Made by a program: the position numbers and the translations under genes
Shown: positions 47,863-57,130 of the stretch, piece after piece
Layout: the number at the start of each line of letters is the position of its first letter
Position numbering within the stretch: position 1 is the stretch's first letter
Source of the DNA: Phycisphaerales bacterium
GTDB taxonomy: Bacteria; Planctomycetota; Phycisphaerae; Phycisphaerales; UBA1924
Assembly: GCA_016709445.1 (NCBI GenBank)
Contig: JADJMV010000006.1
Coordinates: 186,001-250,000 of the forward strand
Length of the DNA: 64,000 bases
Direction of reading: 5' to 3'
The notes under the pieces: model-generated
The model's input: only the letters and a program-made list of their open reading frames with translations
The model's database searches: none
What the model was told of the DNA's origin: nothing

Positions 47863-49737
47863 ATGGCAAAGACAAGCAACGTCGTTGAAGACGGGGCGAA
47901 GACCAAGACCCGTAAGCGGGCGACCAAGGCCGACGAGGCCGCAGCGGCGACCCCGAAGGCGACGCCGAAAGAGCCCGCCCCGTCGAAGCCCGCGCCCGCC
48001 GCGGCTAAGCCTGCCGCCCCCGCGGAGCGCCCCGCACCGCCCGAGGCGCCCAAGCAGGCCGAGAGTCGTGCCCCCGACGCCCGGCCGTCCGAGCCTCGGC
48101 AGCCCGACCGGCAGCCCGAAGCGCGGCCGGCAGACAGTCGGCAATCCGAGTCTCACGGCGGGGGCGACCAGCCCCGGCCCATGGGAGATCGCCCGCAGGG
48201 CGGTCAGGGCCAGATGGGCGACATGGGTGGCAACGGCATGGGAGGCGGGAAGCGCCGCAAGCGGAAGAAGCGCAAGGGCGGGGGCATGGGCTCGGGGGGC
48301 GGCGGGGGAAGTTTCGGTGGTGGCGGGAGTTTCGGAGGCGGCGGCTTCGGCGGCGGTGGGGGCGGTGGAAGGTCGTCCTACCCCGACCACATCCTGCCCA
48401 GCGATGAGGAACTCGAACGCGAGGCCGCGGAACTCGAACGCATCGCCAAGAACGCCGACCCCGAGGCGCTCAAGGACCACATCACGATCGGCCAGTTGCA
48501 GCGGATGGAACTCCCGGAGATCTTCCAGGTTGCGGGCCGCGAGGGCATCGACGAGCCGCACTCGATCCCCAAGCAGGACCTGATCTTCAAGATCCTCAAG
48601 GCGCGAGCCACGCGTCTGGGCCTGATGTTCGGCGAGGGGACTCTCGAGATCATGCCCGACGGGTTCGGTTTCCTCCGCTCGCCGGAGCAGAGCTACCTTC
48701 CCGGCCCGGACGACATCTACGTCTCGCCCAGCCAGATCCGCCGATTCGGTCTGCGCCGTGGCATGATCGTCCGCGGGGCGATCCGTCCGCCCAAGGAGAG
48801 CGAGCGGTATTTCGCGCTGCTCCGGGTGGACGAGGTCAACCAGCGCCCGCCGGGCAAGATCCACGAACTCGTCAACTTCGAGGACTTGACACCCCTCCAC
48901 CCCGAGGAGCGGTTCATCCTTGAGACCACGCCCGAGGAGATCGAGATGCGCGTGGTCGACATGGTCGCGCCGCTCGGCAAGGGCCAGCGCGCGCTCATCG
49001 TCGCCCCGCCCCGCACGGGCAAGACGGTATTGCTGCAGAAGATGACCCGGGCGATCACCAAGAACTACCCGGAGGTGAAGATCATCGTGCTGCTCGTCGA
49101 CGAGCGGCCCGAAGAGGTCACCGATTTCAAGCGGAACACCGAGAAGAGCGTCGAGGTCGTGGCCTCGACCTTCGACGAGCAGTCCGGGCGCCACGTCGCC
49201 GTCGCCGAGATGGTCATCGAGAAGGCCCGACGCCTGGTCGAGTTCGGCGAGGATGTGGTCATCCTCCTCGACTCGATCACCCGCCTGGCCCGCGCCTACA
49301 ACGCCGAGATGCCCCACTCGGGCAAGATCATGACCGGCGGACTCGACTCCAACGCCCTCCAGCGACCGAAGAAGTTCTTCGGCGCCGCCCGCGCGATCGA
49401 GGGCGGTGGTTCGCTCACCATCATCGGCACCGCTCTGGTCGACACCGGATCCAAGATGGACGAGGTCATCTTCGAGGAGTTCAAGGGCACCGGCAACTCC
49501 GAGCTCCACCTCGACCGAAAGCTCGTCGAGAAACGCATCTACCCCGCCATCGATGTCGCCGGCTCGGGCACACGGCGCGAGGAGCTCCTCATGGATCCCA
49601 AGGAGCTCGAACTCGTCTACCGCCTCCGCAAGGTCCTCTCCGATATGAACGTCGTCGAGGCCATGGAACTGCTCAAGAGCCGCCTCAAGAAGGTCAAGAC
49701 CAACGCCGAGTTCCTCATGACCATGGCTCTCGGATGA
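47863..49737 (+). CDS. rho: Transcription termination factor Rho with long disordered N-terminal arm
   Basis: A 624-residue RNA helicase that ends transcription. The ATG at 47863 is chosen as the first sensible start. Residues 1-130 are Ala/Pro/Arg-rich, 131-140 highly basic (KRRKRKKRKG), and 141-170 nearly all glycine with Phe/Ser (GGGSFGGGGSFGGGGFGG): an unstructured arm. From about residue 172 the normal Rho follows: ITIGQLQRMELPEIFQ, the RNA-binding LEIMPDGFGFLRSP, Walker A APPRTGKTVLLQ, VDERPEEVTDFKR, and the Q-loop and R-loop GAARAIEGGGSLTIIGTAL. Usual Rho is about 420 residues. Confidence 0.96.
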   Translation: MAKTSNVVEDGAKTKTRKRATKADEAAAATPKATPKEPAPSKPAPAAAKPAAPAERPAPPEAPKQAESRAPDARPSEPRQPDRQPEARPADSRQSESHGGGDQPRPMGDRPQGGQGQMGDMGGNGMGGGKRRKRKKRKGGGMGSGGGGGSFGGGGSFGGGGFGGGGGGGRSSYPDHILPSDEELEREAAELERIAKNADPEALKDHITIGQLQRMELPEIFQVAGREGIDEPHSIPKQDLIFKILKARATRLGLMFGEGTLEIMPDGFGFLRSPEQSYLPGPDDIYVSPSQIRRFGLRRGMIVRGAIRPPKESERYFALLRVDEVNQRPPGKIHELVNFEDLTPLHPEERFILETTPEEIEMRVVDMVAPLGKGQRALIVAPPRTGKTVLLQKMTRAITKNYPEVKIIVLLVDERPEEVTDFKRNTEKSVEVVASTFDEQSGRHVAVAEMVIEKARRLVEFGEDVVILLDSITRLARAYNAEMPHSGKIMTGGLDSNALQRPKKFFGAARAIEGGGSLTIIGTALVDTGSKMDEVIFEEFKGTGNSELHLDRKLVEKRIYPAIDVAGSGTRREELLMDPKELELVYRLRKVLSDMNVVEAMELLKSRLKKVKTNAEFLMTMALG

Positions 49738-49806
49738 ACATCCATCCCGCCGGCCCGGTACACTCACCGCTGGCCGCGTGGGCCGGTTCGTCTGAGGGGC
49801 GTCAAG

Positions 49807-50139
49807 GTGCGCGTGACCCGGCAGCTCAGCCTCACCCTTCTGGCCCTTGCGGCGACCCTCTGGTCGCTCGTCATGGTGGTTGGCGGGGCGTGGCTCTGCT
49901 TTGAGGGCGCGGGCCGATGGACGCTGTTCCCGCCCCTCGCCGGGCGGATCGGGGGGCTGTTTGCCATTGCCTCGGGTCAATTCCTTTTCATGTACCTCGT
50001 GGCGGACCGATGGTTCCCCCGTGCCAGCCGGGCGATCACCTGGCCGCTCGAACTCGTCGCGAGCCTCGTCCTCGTCGCCGGCGTGGCCTGGGCCGCGTAC
50101 GAGCTCGTCAGGGTGATCTTTGTGACAGGGGCCGCTTGA
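49807..50139 (+). CDS. Small membrane protein, unknown
   Basis: A 110-residue protein from a GTG with three hydrophobic segments (LSLTLLALAATLWSLVMVVGGAWLC, AGRIGGLFAIASGQFLFMYLVAD, LELVASLVLVAGVAWAAYELVRV). It sits between rho and a large TPR-like protein and almost touches the latter (2 bases). No family is recognised; co-transcription with the next gene is likely. Confidence 0.7.
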   Translation: MRVTRQLSLTLLALAATLWSLVMVVGGAWLCFEGAGRWTLFPPLAGRIGGLFAIASGQFLFMYLVADRWFPRASRAITWPLELVASLVLVAGVAWAAYELVRVIFVTGAA

Positions 50140-50141
50140 CC

Positions 50142-52643
50142 ATGCGTCGTTCCATCTCCCGATTCGGTCCCGCAAGCCGGGTGCTCGTGCTCGCCGCCGC
50201 CTCCCTCGCCGCCGCGCCCCCGCCCACTGGGGCGCAGACCGCCGACCCGCAGGAGTACGCCGCCCGAGCCGTGGCCCGCGTCGGCCTCCTCGACCTCCGG
50301 ACTCGCCCGAACCCGACGCCCGATGACTACCTGATCGCCAGGACCCTGATCGAGACGGCCGCCGACCTCGAGCCAACGGACGAGGCGTTCGTCCGCGGCG
50401 CCATCCAGGCGGCGTGGGCCGCGGGCGAAACCGATCGGGTCGACAGCCTCACCCAACGCCTCATCAAGCTCGACCCGACGGACACCGTCTGCCAGCTCCG
50501 CCTCGTTTCGTCGCGAATCCGTTCGCTCCAGACCGCCGAGGAGCGTTTGGCGGCGTACGACCGCGTGATCGGCCCGGGGGGCGCCGCCCTCGACGCCTCC
50601 GTCCGCAGCCGCCTCGCGCTCGACGCGGCGCTGCTCTGTCGCGAGCGGGCCGACTCCGCCGGCTTTACCAGCCGCTTGACGCAGGCGATGCAGCTCGATT
50701 CGACGAACAAGGAAGCCGCGGCGATGGCGTGGTCCTATTTCGGGCCGTTCGCCAAGTCTCCCGCCGATCGGCTCGAACTGCTCATCAACCTTTTGATGGC
50801 GGACCCGAGCGACCCGAGCCTGTACCGCCAAATGGCGACGGAACTGGCCCTTGGCGGCGAATTCGTCCAGGCCCGCCGGTTTCATCAGCTCGCGATGGGG
50901 CTCATGCTCGGCGCCGATCCTCGCCAGACAGACAGGCTGATGACCGAGGCCTCGGTCATCCGCTGGCAGGTCGAAGGCCCGAAGGTCGTCATCGATTCTC
51001 TGAACAAGGAACTGGCCAAGCAACGAGGCGAGGCAGCCAGCAAGATCCTGCAATACGAGCAGGCCAAAATGCCGACCGACACCCTGCCCAAGCCCGAGAC
51101 CATCATGCTCGCGCCGGTCTATAACCAGATGCGTCTGGTCGCCGCCATCATGGCCGACGACCGCGACACCATCGGCGCGACGCTGCGGGACATGACGAGC
51201 ATGTTCGGTGAAGCGATCGCCAGGGCGAGCAAGCTCGACCAGCTCTCGACCCAGGAGGAAAAGCAGCAGCGCATGCTCGAACTCTGGGGCGAACTCTCCC
51301 AGCAGCTCATCGCCATCGCCTGGGCCGACGCGCAGTCCGACTCGCTCAAGCAGTTCTCCGAGAACGCCGCCAAGACCTTCGGGCCCGATTCCGCCATGGC
51401 CAAGCTCCTGGGCGCTTGGGCCGAACTCCGCCTCGGCGACGCCGCCAAGGCCGAGACGCTCTTCCGCCAGATCGCCGCCGACTCCCCGCTCAACCAGGTC
51501 GGCCTCGGCATCACCCTCGAGAAGCTCGGCCGCAAGGACGAGGCGGTGGAGATCTATCGGCGCCTCGCGAAGGGGCTCCCCATGTCGCTCTCCGGCGTAT
51601 GGGCCCGCTACCACTGCCGCGAGCTCACCGGCGAAGACCCCATGCAGACCCCCGAACGCGCCGCCCTCGCCGCCCTGGCGCAGCAGGTCCCCGCGTGGAT
51701 CGACCGCATGGCCATGGATCCTCGCAGTTTCATGACGCTCCAGGCGTCGCTCACCGACAACACGATCTCCGCGACCGAGCGCCCCGGCCTGAAGATCCGC
51801 CTCACGAACATCTCTCCCCGCCCGCTCGGCGTGGGGGGGGACCGCACGCTCAATAGCCGCCTGCTCTTCAACCCGCGGCTGCAGACCGGGACCGGGCAGG
51901 ACTTCATCCGCACGACGCCGGAGGTGCTCGAACTCGACCGCCGGCTCCGCCTCATGCCCAACGAATCCATCGATGTGGTGATCTGGCCCGACCCGGGCCT
52001 GACCGGCTGGTTGGCCGAAGTCGGGGCGGCGGAAACCGTTCGGGAGCGGTGGCGGGTCCTCCAGGGGTATGTCCTCGATCAGAATGGCGTGCCCTACCCC
52101 GGCCCGCTCTGCCTGGAAACCGAGACCGATCGCCTCGTCCGCGAGCCGCTCCCGCTTGGCAAGGCTTCCGGCCAGCAACTCGCCGACGCCCTCGACGCCG
52201 CCGGCTCGGACGATCTCCCCGGTGTCATCGCAGCCATCCGGGCCCGCCTGCTGGCGCCCGTTCGGGGCGATCCGGCGCTCACCCTCGACGAGGTCAACCG
52301 GATCGCGGTGGTGGCGGCCGACCGATACACGGCGCTCCCCCTCGGCTCGCGCGCCGCGATGCTCGCGGTGCTGCCGCCGGCCGCATTCGCCGCGGGGATG
52401 GAGCCCTTCGACGCCCAGGCGCGGGCAGAGACCGATCCGACGCTCCTCCCGCTGGTCTTGGTGACGCGCGTCGTCAAGTCCGACGACGCGCTGATCGACC
52501 AGGCCGCGCAGTCCGAGCACGACGATCTCCGGGCCTTCGCCCGCGCGCTCCGCGAACGTCTGCTCGACCCGCGGCCGACGTTCTCCCGCCTGAATCCCAA
52601 CTTCCTTCGCGCGACCGCCGATTTCGATCTTGGGTCGGGTTGA
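50142..52643 (+). CDS. Secreted TPR-like repeat protein, unknown
   Basis: An 833-residue protein with an N-terminal signal (RVLVLAAASLAAAPPPTGAQ) and a helical-repeat body: IETAADLEPTDEAFVRGAIQAAWAAG, RLALDAALLCRERADSAGFTSRLTQAM, LGAWAELRLGDAAKAETLFRQIAADSPLNQVGLGITLEKLGRKDEAVEIYRRL. The second half (ERPGLKIRLTNISPRPLGVG, SIDVVIWPDPGLTGWL) is a beta-rich region. It resembles large uncharacterised periplasmic proteins of Phycisphaerae. It overlaps the following gene by 14 bases. Confidence 0.7.
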   Translation: MRRSISRFGPASRVLVLAAASLAAAPPPTGAQTADPQEYAARAVARVGLLDLRTRPNPTPDDYLIARTLIETAADLEPTDEAFVRGAIQAAWAAGETDRVDSLTQRLIKLDPTDTVCQLRLVSSRIRSLQTAEERLAAYDRVIGPGGAALDASVRSRLALDAALLCRERADSAGFTSRLTQAMQLDSTNKEAAAMAWSYFGPFAKSPADRLELLINLLMADPSDPSLYRQMATELALGGEFVQARRFHQLAMGLMLGADPRQTDRLMTEASVIRWQVEGPKVVIDSLNKELAKQRGEAASKILQYEQAKMPTDTLPKPETIMLAPVYNQMRLVAAIMADDRDTIGATLRDMTSMFGEAIARASKLDQLSTQEEKQQRMLELWGELSQQLIAIAWADAQSDSLKQFSENAAKTFGPDSAMAKLLGAWAELRLGDAAKAETLFRQIAADSPLNQVGLGITLEKLGRKDEAVEIYRRLAKGLPMSLSGVWARYHCRELTGEDPMQTPERAALAALAQQVPAWIDRMAMDPRSFMTLQASLTDNTISATERPGLKIRLTNISPRPLGVGGDRTLNSRLLFNPRLQTGTGQDFIRTTPEVLELDRRLRLMPNESIDVVIWPDPGLTGWLAEVGAAETVRERWRVLQGYVLDQNGVPYPGPLCLETETDRLVREPLPLGKASGQQLADALDAAGSDDLPGVIAAIRARLLAPVRGDPALTLDEVNRIAVVAADRYTALPLGSRAAMLAVLPPAAFAAGMEPFDAQARAETDPTLLPLVLVTRVVKSDDALIDQAAQSEHDDLRAFARALRERLLDPRPTFSRLNPNFLRATADFDLGSG

Positions 52644-53616
52644 AGGCGTGCCGGTCGAAGCCGAACAAGCCGGTCCCCGACGCTGGGTACGCTCCCCGGT
52701 CGCGATCCGGCGTTGGATCGGGGCTGTGGCCGGAGTGCTCCTCTTGGCGGCCGCCATCCGGGCGGTCTGGTCGCAGCGTCCCGTGCTCGACCACGCCATG
52801 GAGGCTCTCCGCGACGCCCCGGCGTGGCTCGTCGCGGCCGCGTTCATCCTGCCGCTCGTCAGTTGGCTGGCGACCTCCGCGACCTTCTGGCTGCTCTCCA
52901 ACCGCTACGCCCGAGTCCCGGCCCGCGACATGACCCTGCTGATCGGGGCCGCCTGGCTGCTCAACCACCTGCCGCTCCGCCCGGGCATGTTCGGGCGCAT
53001 CGCCTACCACAAGAAGTACCACCACATGGCCGTCCGGGACGCTCTCCGCGTCATGGTCGCCGCCATGATCCTGAGCATCGTGTCGCTCGCCTTCCTCCTG
53101 GGGATCGCCGCCGCCGTCTCGCGGCTGGGCAGTCCCGAGGCCCAGGCCGCCCTGCTCGCCGCGCCCACACTCGTCGCGGGGCTGACCGCCGTTGTCGCCC
53201 GCGCACTCGGACGCTCCTGGTGGCGTGAGGCCGCGGCCTTGTGTGCCCGCAGCATCGACATGCTCTCCTGGGTGGCCCGCTACGCCATCGTCTTCATGCT
53301 CGTGGGGCGGCCGCTCTCGACCGAGCATGTAGTGGCGATTGCTGCGGTGTGCCAGGTTGCAATGGTCGTGCCCGTGACGGGCAACGGGATCGGGCTCCGC
53401 GAGTGGGCCGTGGGGCTGACGCTGTTCGCGGTTTCCTCCGCCGGATCGCGGGAAGAGGCCGCCACCATCGGACTCGCCGCCGACCTCGTCAACCGCGCCG
53501 CCGAGACGATCCTGGCCCTCCCCATCGGGCTGGCGTGCTCCTGGATCCTGGCCAGGGGAGTGCGTCGGGCGGGTCGGAGCCTCCAATCGCCGGATCTGGT
53601 GCGACCAGAAGCCTGA
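52630..53616 (+). CDS. Membrane protein, LPG-synthase transmembrane-like
   Basis: A 328-residue protein with about eight hydrophobic helices. The layout (AIRAVWSQRPVLDHAMEALRDAPAWLVAAAFILPLVSWLATS, NHLPLRPGMFGRIAYHKKYHHM, VCQVAMVVPVTGNGIGLREWAVG with the GIGLREW motif) is that of the flippase-like lysylphosphatidylglycerol synthetase/UPF0104 membrane family. The catalytic domain of LPG synthase is absent, so a lipid-transport or unrelated role is possible. The TTG at 52630 lies inside the end of the previous gene. Confidence 0.7.
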   Translation: MGRVEGVPVEAEQAGPRRWVRSPVAIRRWIGAVAGVLLLAAAIRAVWSQRPVLDHAMEALRDAPAWLVAAAFILPLVSWLATSATFWLLSNRYARVPARDMTLLIGAAWLLNHLPLRPGMFGRIAYHKKYHHMAVRDALRVMVAAMILSIVSLAFLLGIAAAVSRLGSPEAQAALLAAPTLVAGLTAVVARALGRSWWREAAALCARSIDMLSWVARYAIVFMLVGRPLSTEHVVAIAAVCQVAMVVPVTGNGIGLREWAVGLTLFAVSSAGSREEAATIGLAADLVNRAAETILALPIGLACSWILARGVRRAGRSLQSPDLVRPEA

Positions 53617-53680
53617 TCCGACCGATGTTCTCTCTCGTACATACGTTGGGGAGGCCGCGGCCCCGATCCACGTCCGCGGC

Positions 53681-54817
53681 GTGACGAGCCTGCTCGCGAT
53701 GATCAACAAGATCGAACAAGACCACCAACGCTTCCGGCAGATCGTGCGCGGCAAGATCCGGCGCGACCTCAAGAAATTCCTCTCTCGGGGGGAGATCATG
53801 GGCAAGGAGGGCGGGCGTTACGTCTCGATCCCTCTGCACGATATCGACATCCCGAACTTCCGCTACGGCGACAACTCCACCGGCGTCGGCATGGGCGAGG
53901 GCGAGGAGGGCCAAGGGGCCGGCAAGCCCGGCGGTGCCGGCGAGAACGCCGGCGGCGAGCAGGAGGGCCGCCACGTCACCGAGGTCGATGTCTCCCTCGA
54001 GGAACTCGCCGATATCCTCGCCGAAGAGCTCCAGCTCCCGCGCATCAAACCGCGGGGTGAGCACCGCATCACCACCGTCCGTGACAAGTACTCGGGGATC
54101 CGCCCCATCGGCCCGGCCTCGCTCCGACACTTCAAGCGGAGTTACAAGGAGGCTCTCAAACGCCAGGTCGCCATGGGCGACTATGACCCCGACGACCCGG
54201 TGATCATCCCGATCAAGGAGGACCTGCGCTACCGCTCGTGGACTCAGGTCAAGAAGCCCCAGAGCAACGCCGTGATCGTCTACATGATGGACGTCTCCGG
54301 TTCCATGGGCGCGGAGCAGAAGGAGCTTGTCCGGCTCCAGGCTTTCTGGATCGACACCTGGCTCCGCCGCAACTATGAAGGGGTCGAGAGCCGGTACATC
54401 GTTCACGATGTCCGCGCCGCCGAGGTCGACCGCCAGACCTTCTTCACCCTTCGCGAGGACGGCGGCACCCGCATCAGCTCCGCCTACCAGTGCTGCCGCG
54501 AGCTGCTTGAAGCCAGCTACGACCCGAGCGACTGGAACGTCTATCTGTTCCATTTCTCCGACGGCGACAACTCCTCCGAGTCGGACAACCGGCTGTGCTG
54601 CACGATCATCGACGAGCACCTGCTCGGGCGCTGCAACCTCTTCGGCTATGTTCAGGTCGCCTCCGCGTATGGGAGCGGCAACTTCCTCAGCGTCCTCCGC
54701 GAGGCCTTCCCCGATGGCCGCCGGGACGAGGAGGGAGAGAAGCTGATCCTCTCCAAGGTCAACGGCCGCGACGACATCCTGGAATCGCTGCGGACGCTAT
54801 TCAAGGCGGGAAGGTAG
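53681..54817 (+). CDS. YeaH/YhbH-family (DUF444) protein
   Basis: A 378-residue protein. INKIEQDHQRFRQIVRGKIRRDLKKFLSRGEIMGKEGGRYVSIPLHDIDIPNFRYGDN is the classic DUF444 start, followed by a disordered Gly/Glu-rich stretch, and AVIVYMMDVSGSMGAEQKELVRLQAFWIDTWLRRNY, a vWA-like segment with a DxSxS metal motif, then YCCRELLEASY-type and LFHFSDGDNSSE. DUF444 proteins work with the PrkA kinase and SpoVR-type proteins in stress or sporulation. Neither partner is in the window. The GTG at 53681 is the first clear start. Confidence 0.9.
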   Translation: MTSLLAMINKIEQDHQRFRQIVRGKIRRDLKKFLSRGEIMGKEGGRYVSIPLHDIDIPNFRYGDNSTGVGMGEGEEGQGAGKPGGAGENAGGEQEGRHVTEVDVSLEELADILAEELQLPRIKPRGEHRITTVRDKYSGIRPIGPASLRHFKRSYKEALKRQVAMGDYDPDDPVIIPIKEDLRYRSWTQVKKPQSNAVIVYMMDVSGSMGAEQKELVRLQAFWIDTWLRRNYEGVESRYIVHDVRAAEVDRQTFFTLREDGGTRISSAYQCCRELLEASYDPSDWNVYLFHFSDGDNSSESDNRLCCTIIDEHLLGRCNLFGYVQVASAYGSGNFLSVLREAFPDGRRDEEGEKLILSKVNGRDDILESLRTLFKAGR

Positions 54818-54825
54818 AGACGGGG

Positions 54826-55005
54826 GGCAGGGACGAAGAGACGAAGAGGCGAAGAGACGAAGAGACAAAGAGACAAGAGAGACAGAGAGTCAGGGAGACG
54901 AAGCGGGACAGAGGGGGAATGGTGATCGGCCGGGCCCTGATCGCAGCTTGAGTCGGCCGCACTTCGTCTCTCTGTCTCTTCGTCTCTTCGTCTCTCTCTC
55001 TGTCT
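54826..55005. repeat. Inverted GAGACGAA short-period repeat between convergent genes
   Basis: Eight or more copies of the 8-mer GAGACGAA (with AGACAAAG variants) lie at about 54826-54905; the complementary CTTCGTCTCTCTGTCTCTTC array is at about 54963-55005. The two arms could pair into a long, imperfect stem between the DUF444 gene and the convergent exporter gene. Confidence 0.8.
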
Positions 55006-57130
55006 AGCCCCTCACCACCCGCCATACCACCCCGGCGAGCAGCGTCAGCATCGGGAGCCCCGCCACCAGCCCCCACCGGATCAGCCGCAGTCTGCCGGCG
55101 TCGATGGGGCCGACCAGCGGCGTCGCCCTCGCACCCGCGGACTGCGCGATCAGCTCGTCCTGCCCGGCCAGCCACAACACGCCCGCCTCGAAGAGCTCCG
55201 AATTCCCCGGTGCCGCCAGCGCCACACGCCCGTCCGTGCTCTGGTAGTTGAACGCCACCGGATCCGCAAACCACGAGTTCGAACCCACGATCAGGATCCG
55301 GCCCATCCGAGAGTCTGGCGGCGCGTCGGCCCGCTCTGCGGCCAGTGCCACGGTCCACGGCCCGTCCCGGCCGTCGATCCCATCGTCGTACTTCGGCGGT
55401 TCCGCCATGTTCCCGCGCTGCGCCCGCGGCGTCTGCCAGAGCCCGAGCCACTGCTTCTCCGCCCACGTCGGCCCATCATTCGGCGCGATCAACAGCGGCG
55501 TGGCGCGGAGGGCGCTCGGCCCGCCTGTCACCTCGATCGGTGTCGCCCAGGGCAGCACCGTCGGCAGGTTCCGGATCGCCGTCAGCACCGGCTGCTCGCC
55601 GCGCTCGGGAAGCAGATGCAGATCTGTCTCCAACTCGCGGCCGTTCAGGCCCGCAAGGCCCCGCAAAAGCGGGGCGTCCGTCCGGATCCTGATGCCCAGC
55701 GCCGCCAGCGGCGATACGACTGGATCATCCTCGCCATACGCCGGGAGCACCGACGGATTGACGTCAAGCAACAGCCCGTCGCGGTGCTCCAGAATCCTCG
55801 CCACAGCCCGGCCCAGGGCCTGTGCCCGCTCTGGTCCCGCCAGATCGCCCTCGGCCCGGGCCGAGGCCGAAGAGTCCGGGCTGAGCGTCACATAGACCAC
55901 CGGCCGCACACCATCGGGGTCGATCGCATGCAAGTCCGGAGGCCCCTCGTCGCGTCCGGCGATCCACTCTGTCAGATCGATCCCTCGCTGCGAGAGCCGC
56001 TCCCGGATACCCGCAAAGAAGCCCGCGTTCTCGAGCACGCTCGACCGCTCTCCGTGCGTGAGCACCACGATCGGACGCGCCGGGTCGAGCACCGTGGAGA
56101 TCCCCGCGGCGAACAGCTCCTCCGCCGCGGCCCGAACGTCGCCGACCATCAGCGTCCCATCCGGCGCGGCGATCCGCGGCTCGTAGAGCGCCCGGATGTC
56201 GATCCCCGCGATCCCCGTCCCGACCGGCCCGATGACCAGACCGACCTCTGACGATGCCAGCGCGCCGGCGATCCGCAGGATGTCCAGCCGGGGCAGCCTC
56301 GCGAGCCCGTCCTCCGCCCGGGCCAGCCGGTCGCGCAGCGCGCCAGCGTCCCGGTCGAGCGATTCGCACGCCGGACGCACCTGCGCCGTGGTCAGCTTCG
56401 ATCCAGCGAGCGCCTGAAGCTCCGACCGGAGCGACTCGAGTTCGCCGGCGCGCTGCGTGAGCGCGGAGCGAAGCTGTGATTCCGCGTCAGCCAGCGGTGG
56501 CACGAGGGCCGGGTCGTCGAGCACGCCCGCGCCTCTGCGTCCGGCCTCCGCCAACTGCCGGGATCCCACCCTCGCCAGCGCCGCCCATTGCTCGAGCCCC
56601 TCTCGGGCCGCCACCGTCGAGGCGTCGCTCCCCCGGAGCAGATCCCGCAGCGCCAGCAGGCGCGGGGAGAGTTGCATCTCCATCGCCTGCGCCACCGTTG
56701 AGGCCTCGTCCGCCGCGCCGCGTATCGCCGTACCGTGCGCATCCAGCCCGGCGCGGTCCCGCTCCACCAGCCTCGCGGCCAGGGCCGAGTAGGTCTCCTG
56801 GCCCGCCGCCGACCCCACATCGATCTCCGTGACCCGCACCCGCCCCGCATGGGCGAAGAGGTCCAGCACGTCCCGGACCGACTGACGAGCCCACCGGTCG
56901 ACCCGGGCCGCGTCCACCGCGACCACCAGTTCGACCTCTCCCACCCCGGAGGCCCGCTCCAGCACGCCCAGCGTCCGCGGCGCGAGCCGCTGCTCGCCCG
57001 TCGTCGTCACATCGAAGCGCGCGTGAAACCGATCGCCCACAGCCGTGAGCAGCCCCGCGGCCCCGAGCGCCAACGCCAGCAGGATCGCCGCCATCCCCGC
57101 CCCGACCAGCCTGCGGCGCGCCGAACTCAT
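55004..57130 (-). CDS. Gld-like ABC transporter auxiliary protein
   Basis: A 708-residue protein started at the ATG at 57130 overlapping the permease stop (ATGA). One N-terminal helix (GMAAILLALALGAAGLLTAVGD), a large periplasmic body with DVTTTGEQRLAPRTLGVLE, a conserved VVLTHGERSSVLENAGFFAGIRERLSQRGIDL, ILIVGSNSWFADPVAF, and a C-terminal helix (LIRWGLVAGLPMLTLLAGVVWRVV). This is the layout of GldG/DUF4350-like proteins of the ABC-type transport partner class. Substrate unknown. Confidence 0.8.
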   Translation of the reverse strand: MSSARRRLVGAGMAAILLALALGAAGLLTAVGDRFHARFDVTTTGEQRLAPRTLGVLERASGVGEVELVVAVDAARVDRWARQSVRDVLDLFAHAGRVRVTEIDVGSAAGQETYSALAARLVERDRAGLDAHGTAIRGAADEASTVAQAMEMQLSPRLLALRDLLRGSDASTVAAREGLEQWAALARVGSRQLAEAGRRGAGVLDDPALVPPLADAESQLRSALTQRAGELESLRSELQALAGSKLTTAQVRPACESLDRDAGALRDRLARAEDGLARLPRLDILRIAGALASSEVGLVIGPVGTGIAGIDIRALYEPRIAAPDGTLMVGDVRAAAEELFAAGISTVLDPARPIVVLTHGERSSVLENAGFFAGIRERLSQRGIDLTEWIAGRDEGPPDLHAIDPDGVRPVVYVTLSPDSSASARAEGDLAGPERAQALGRAVARILEHRDGLLLDVNPSVLPAYGEDDPVVSPLAALGIRIRTDAPLLRGLAGLNGRELETDLHLLPERGEQPVLTAIRNLPTVLPWATPIEVTGGPSALRATPLLIAPNDGPTWAEKQWLGLWQTPRAQRGNMAEPPKYDDGIDGRDGPWTVALAAERADAPPDSRMGRILIVGSNSWFADPVAFNYQSTDGRVALAAPGNSELFEAGVLWLAGQDELIAQSAGARATPLVGPIDAGRLRLIRWGLVAGLPMLTLLAGVVWRVVRG

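Noticed and set aside
47743..52901. Very long minus-strand frames opposite rho and the TPR-like gene
   Set aside because: Shadow frames of clearly coding plus-strand genes; no family motif or ribosome site.
54826..55005. CRISPR-like array
   Set aside because: The repeats are 8 bases long, contiguous and without spacers, and no cas gene is present.
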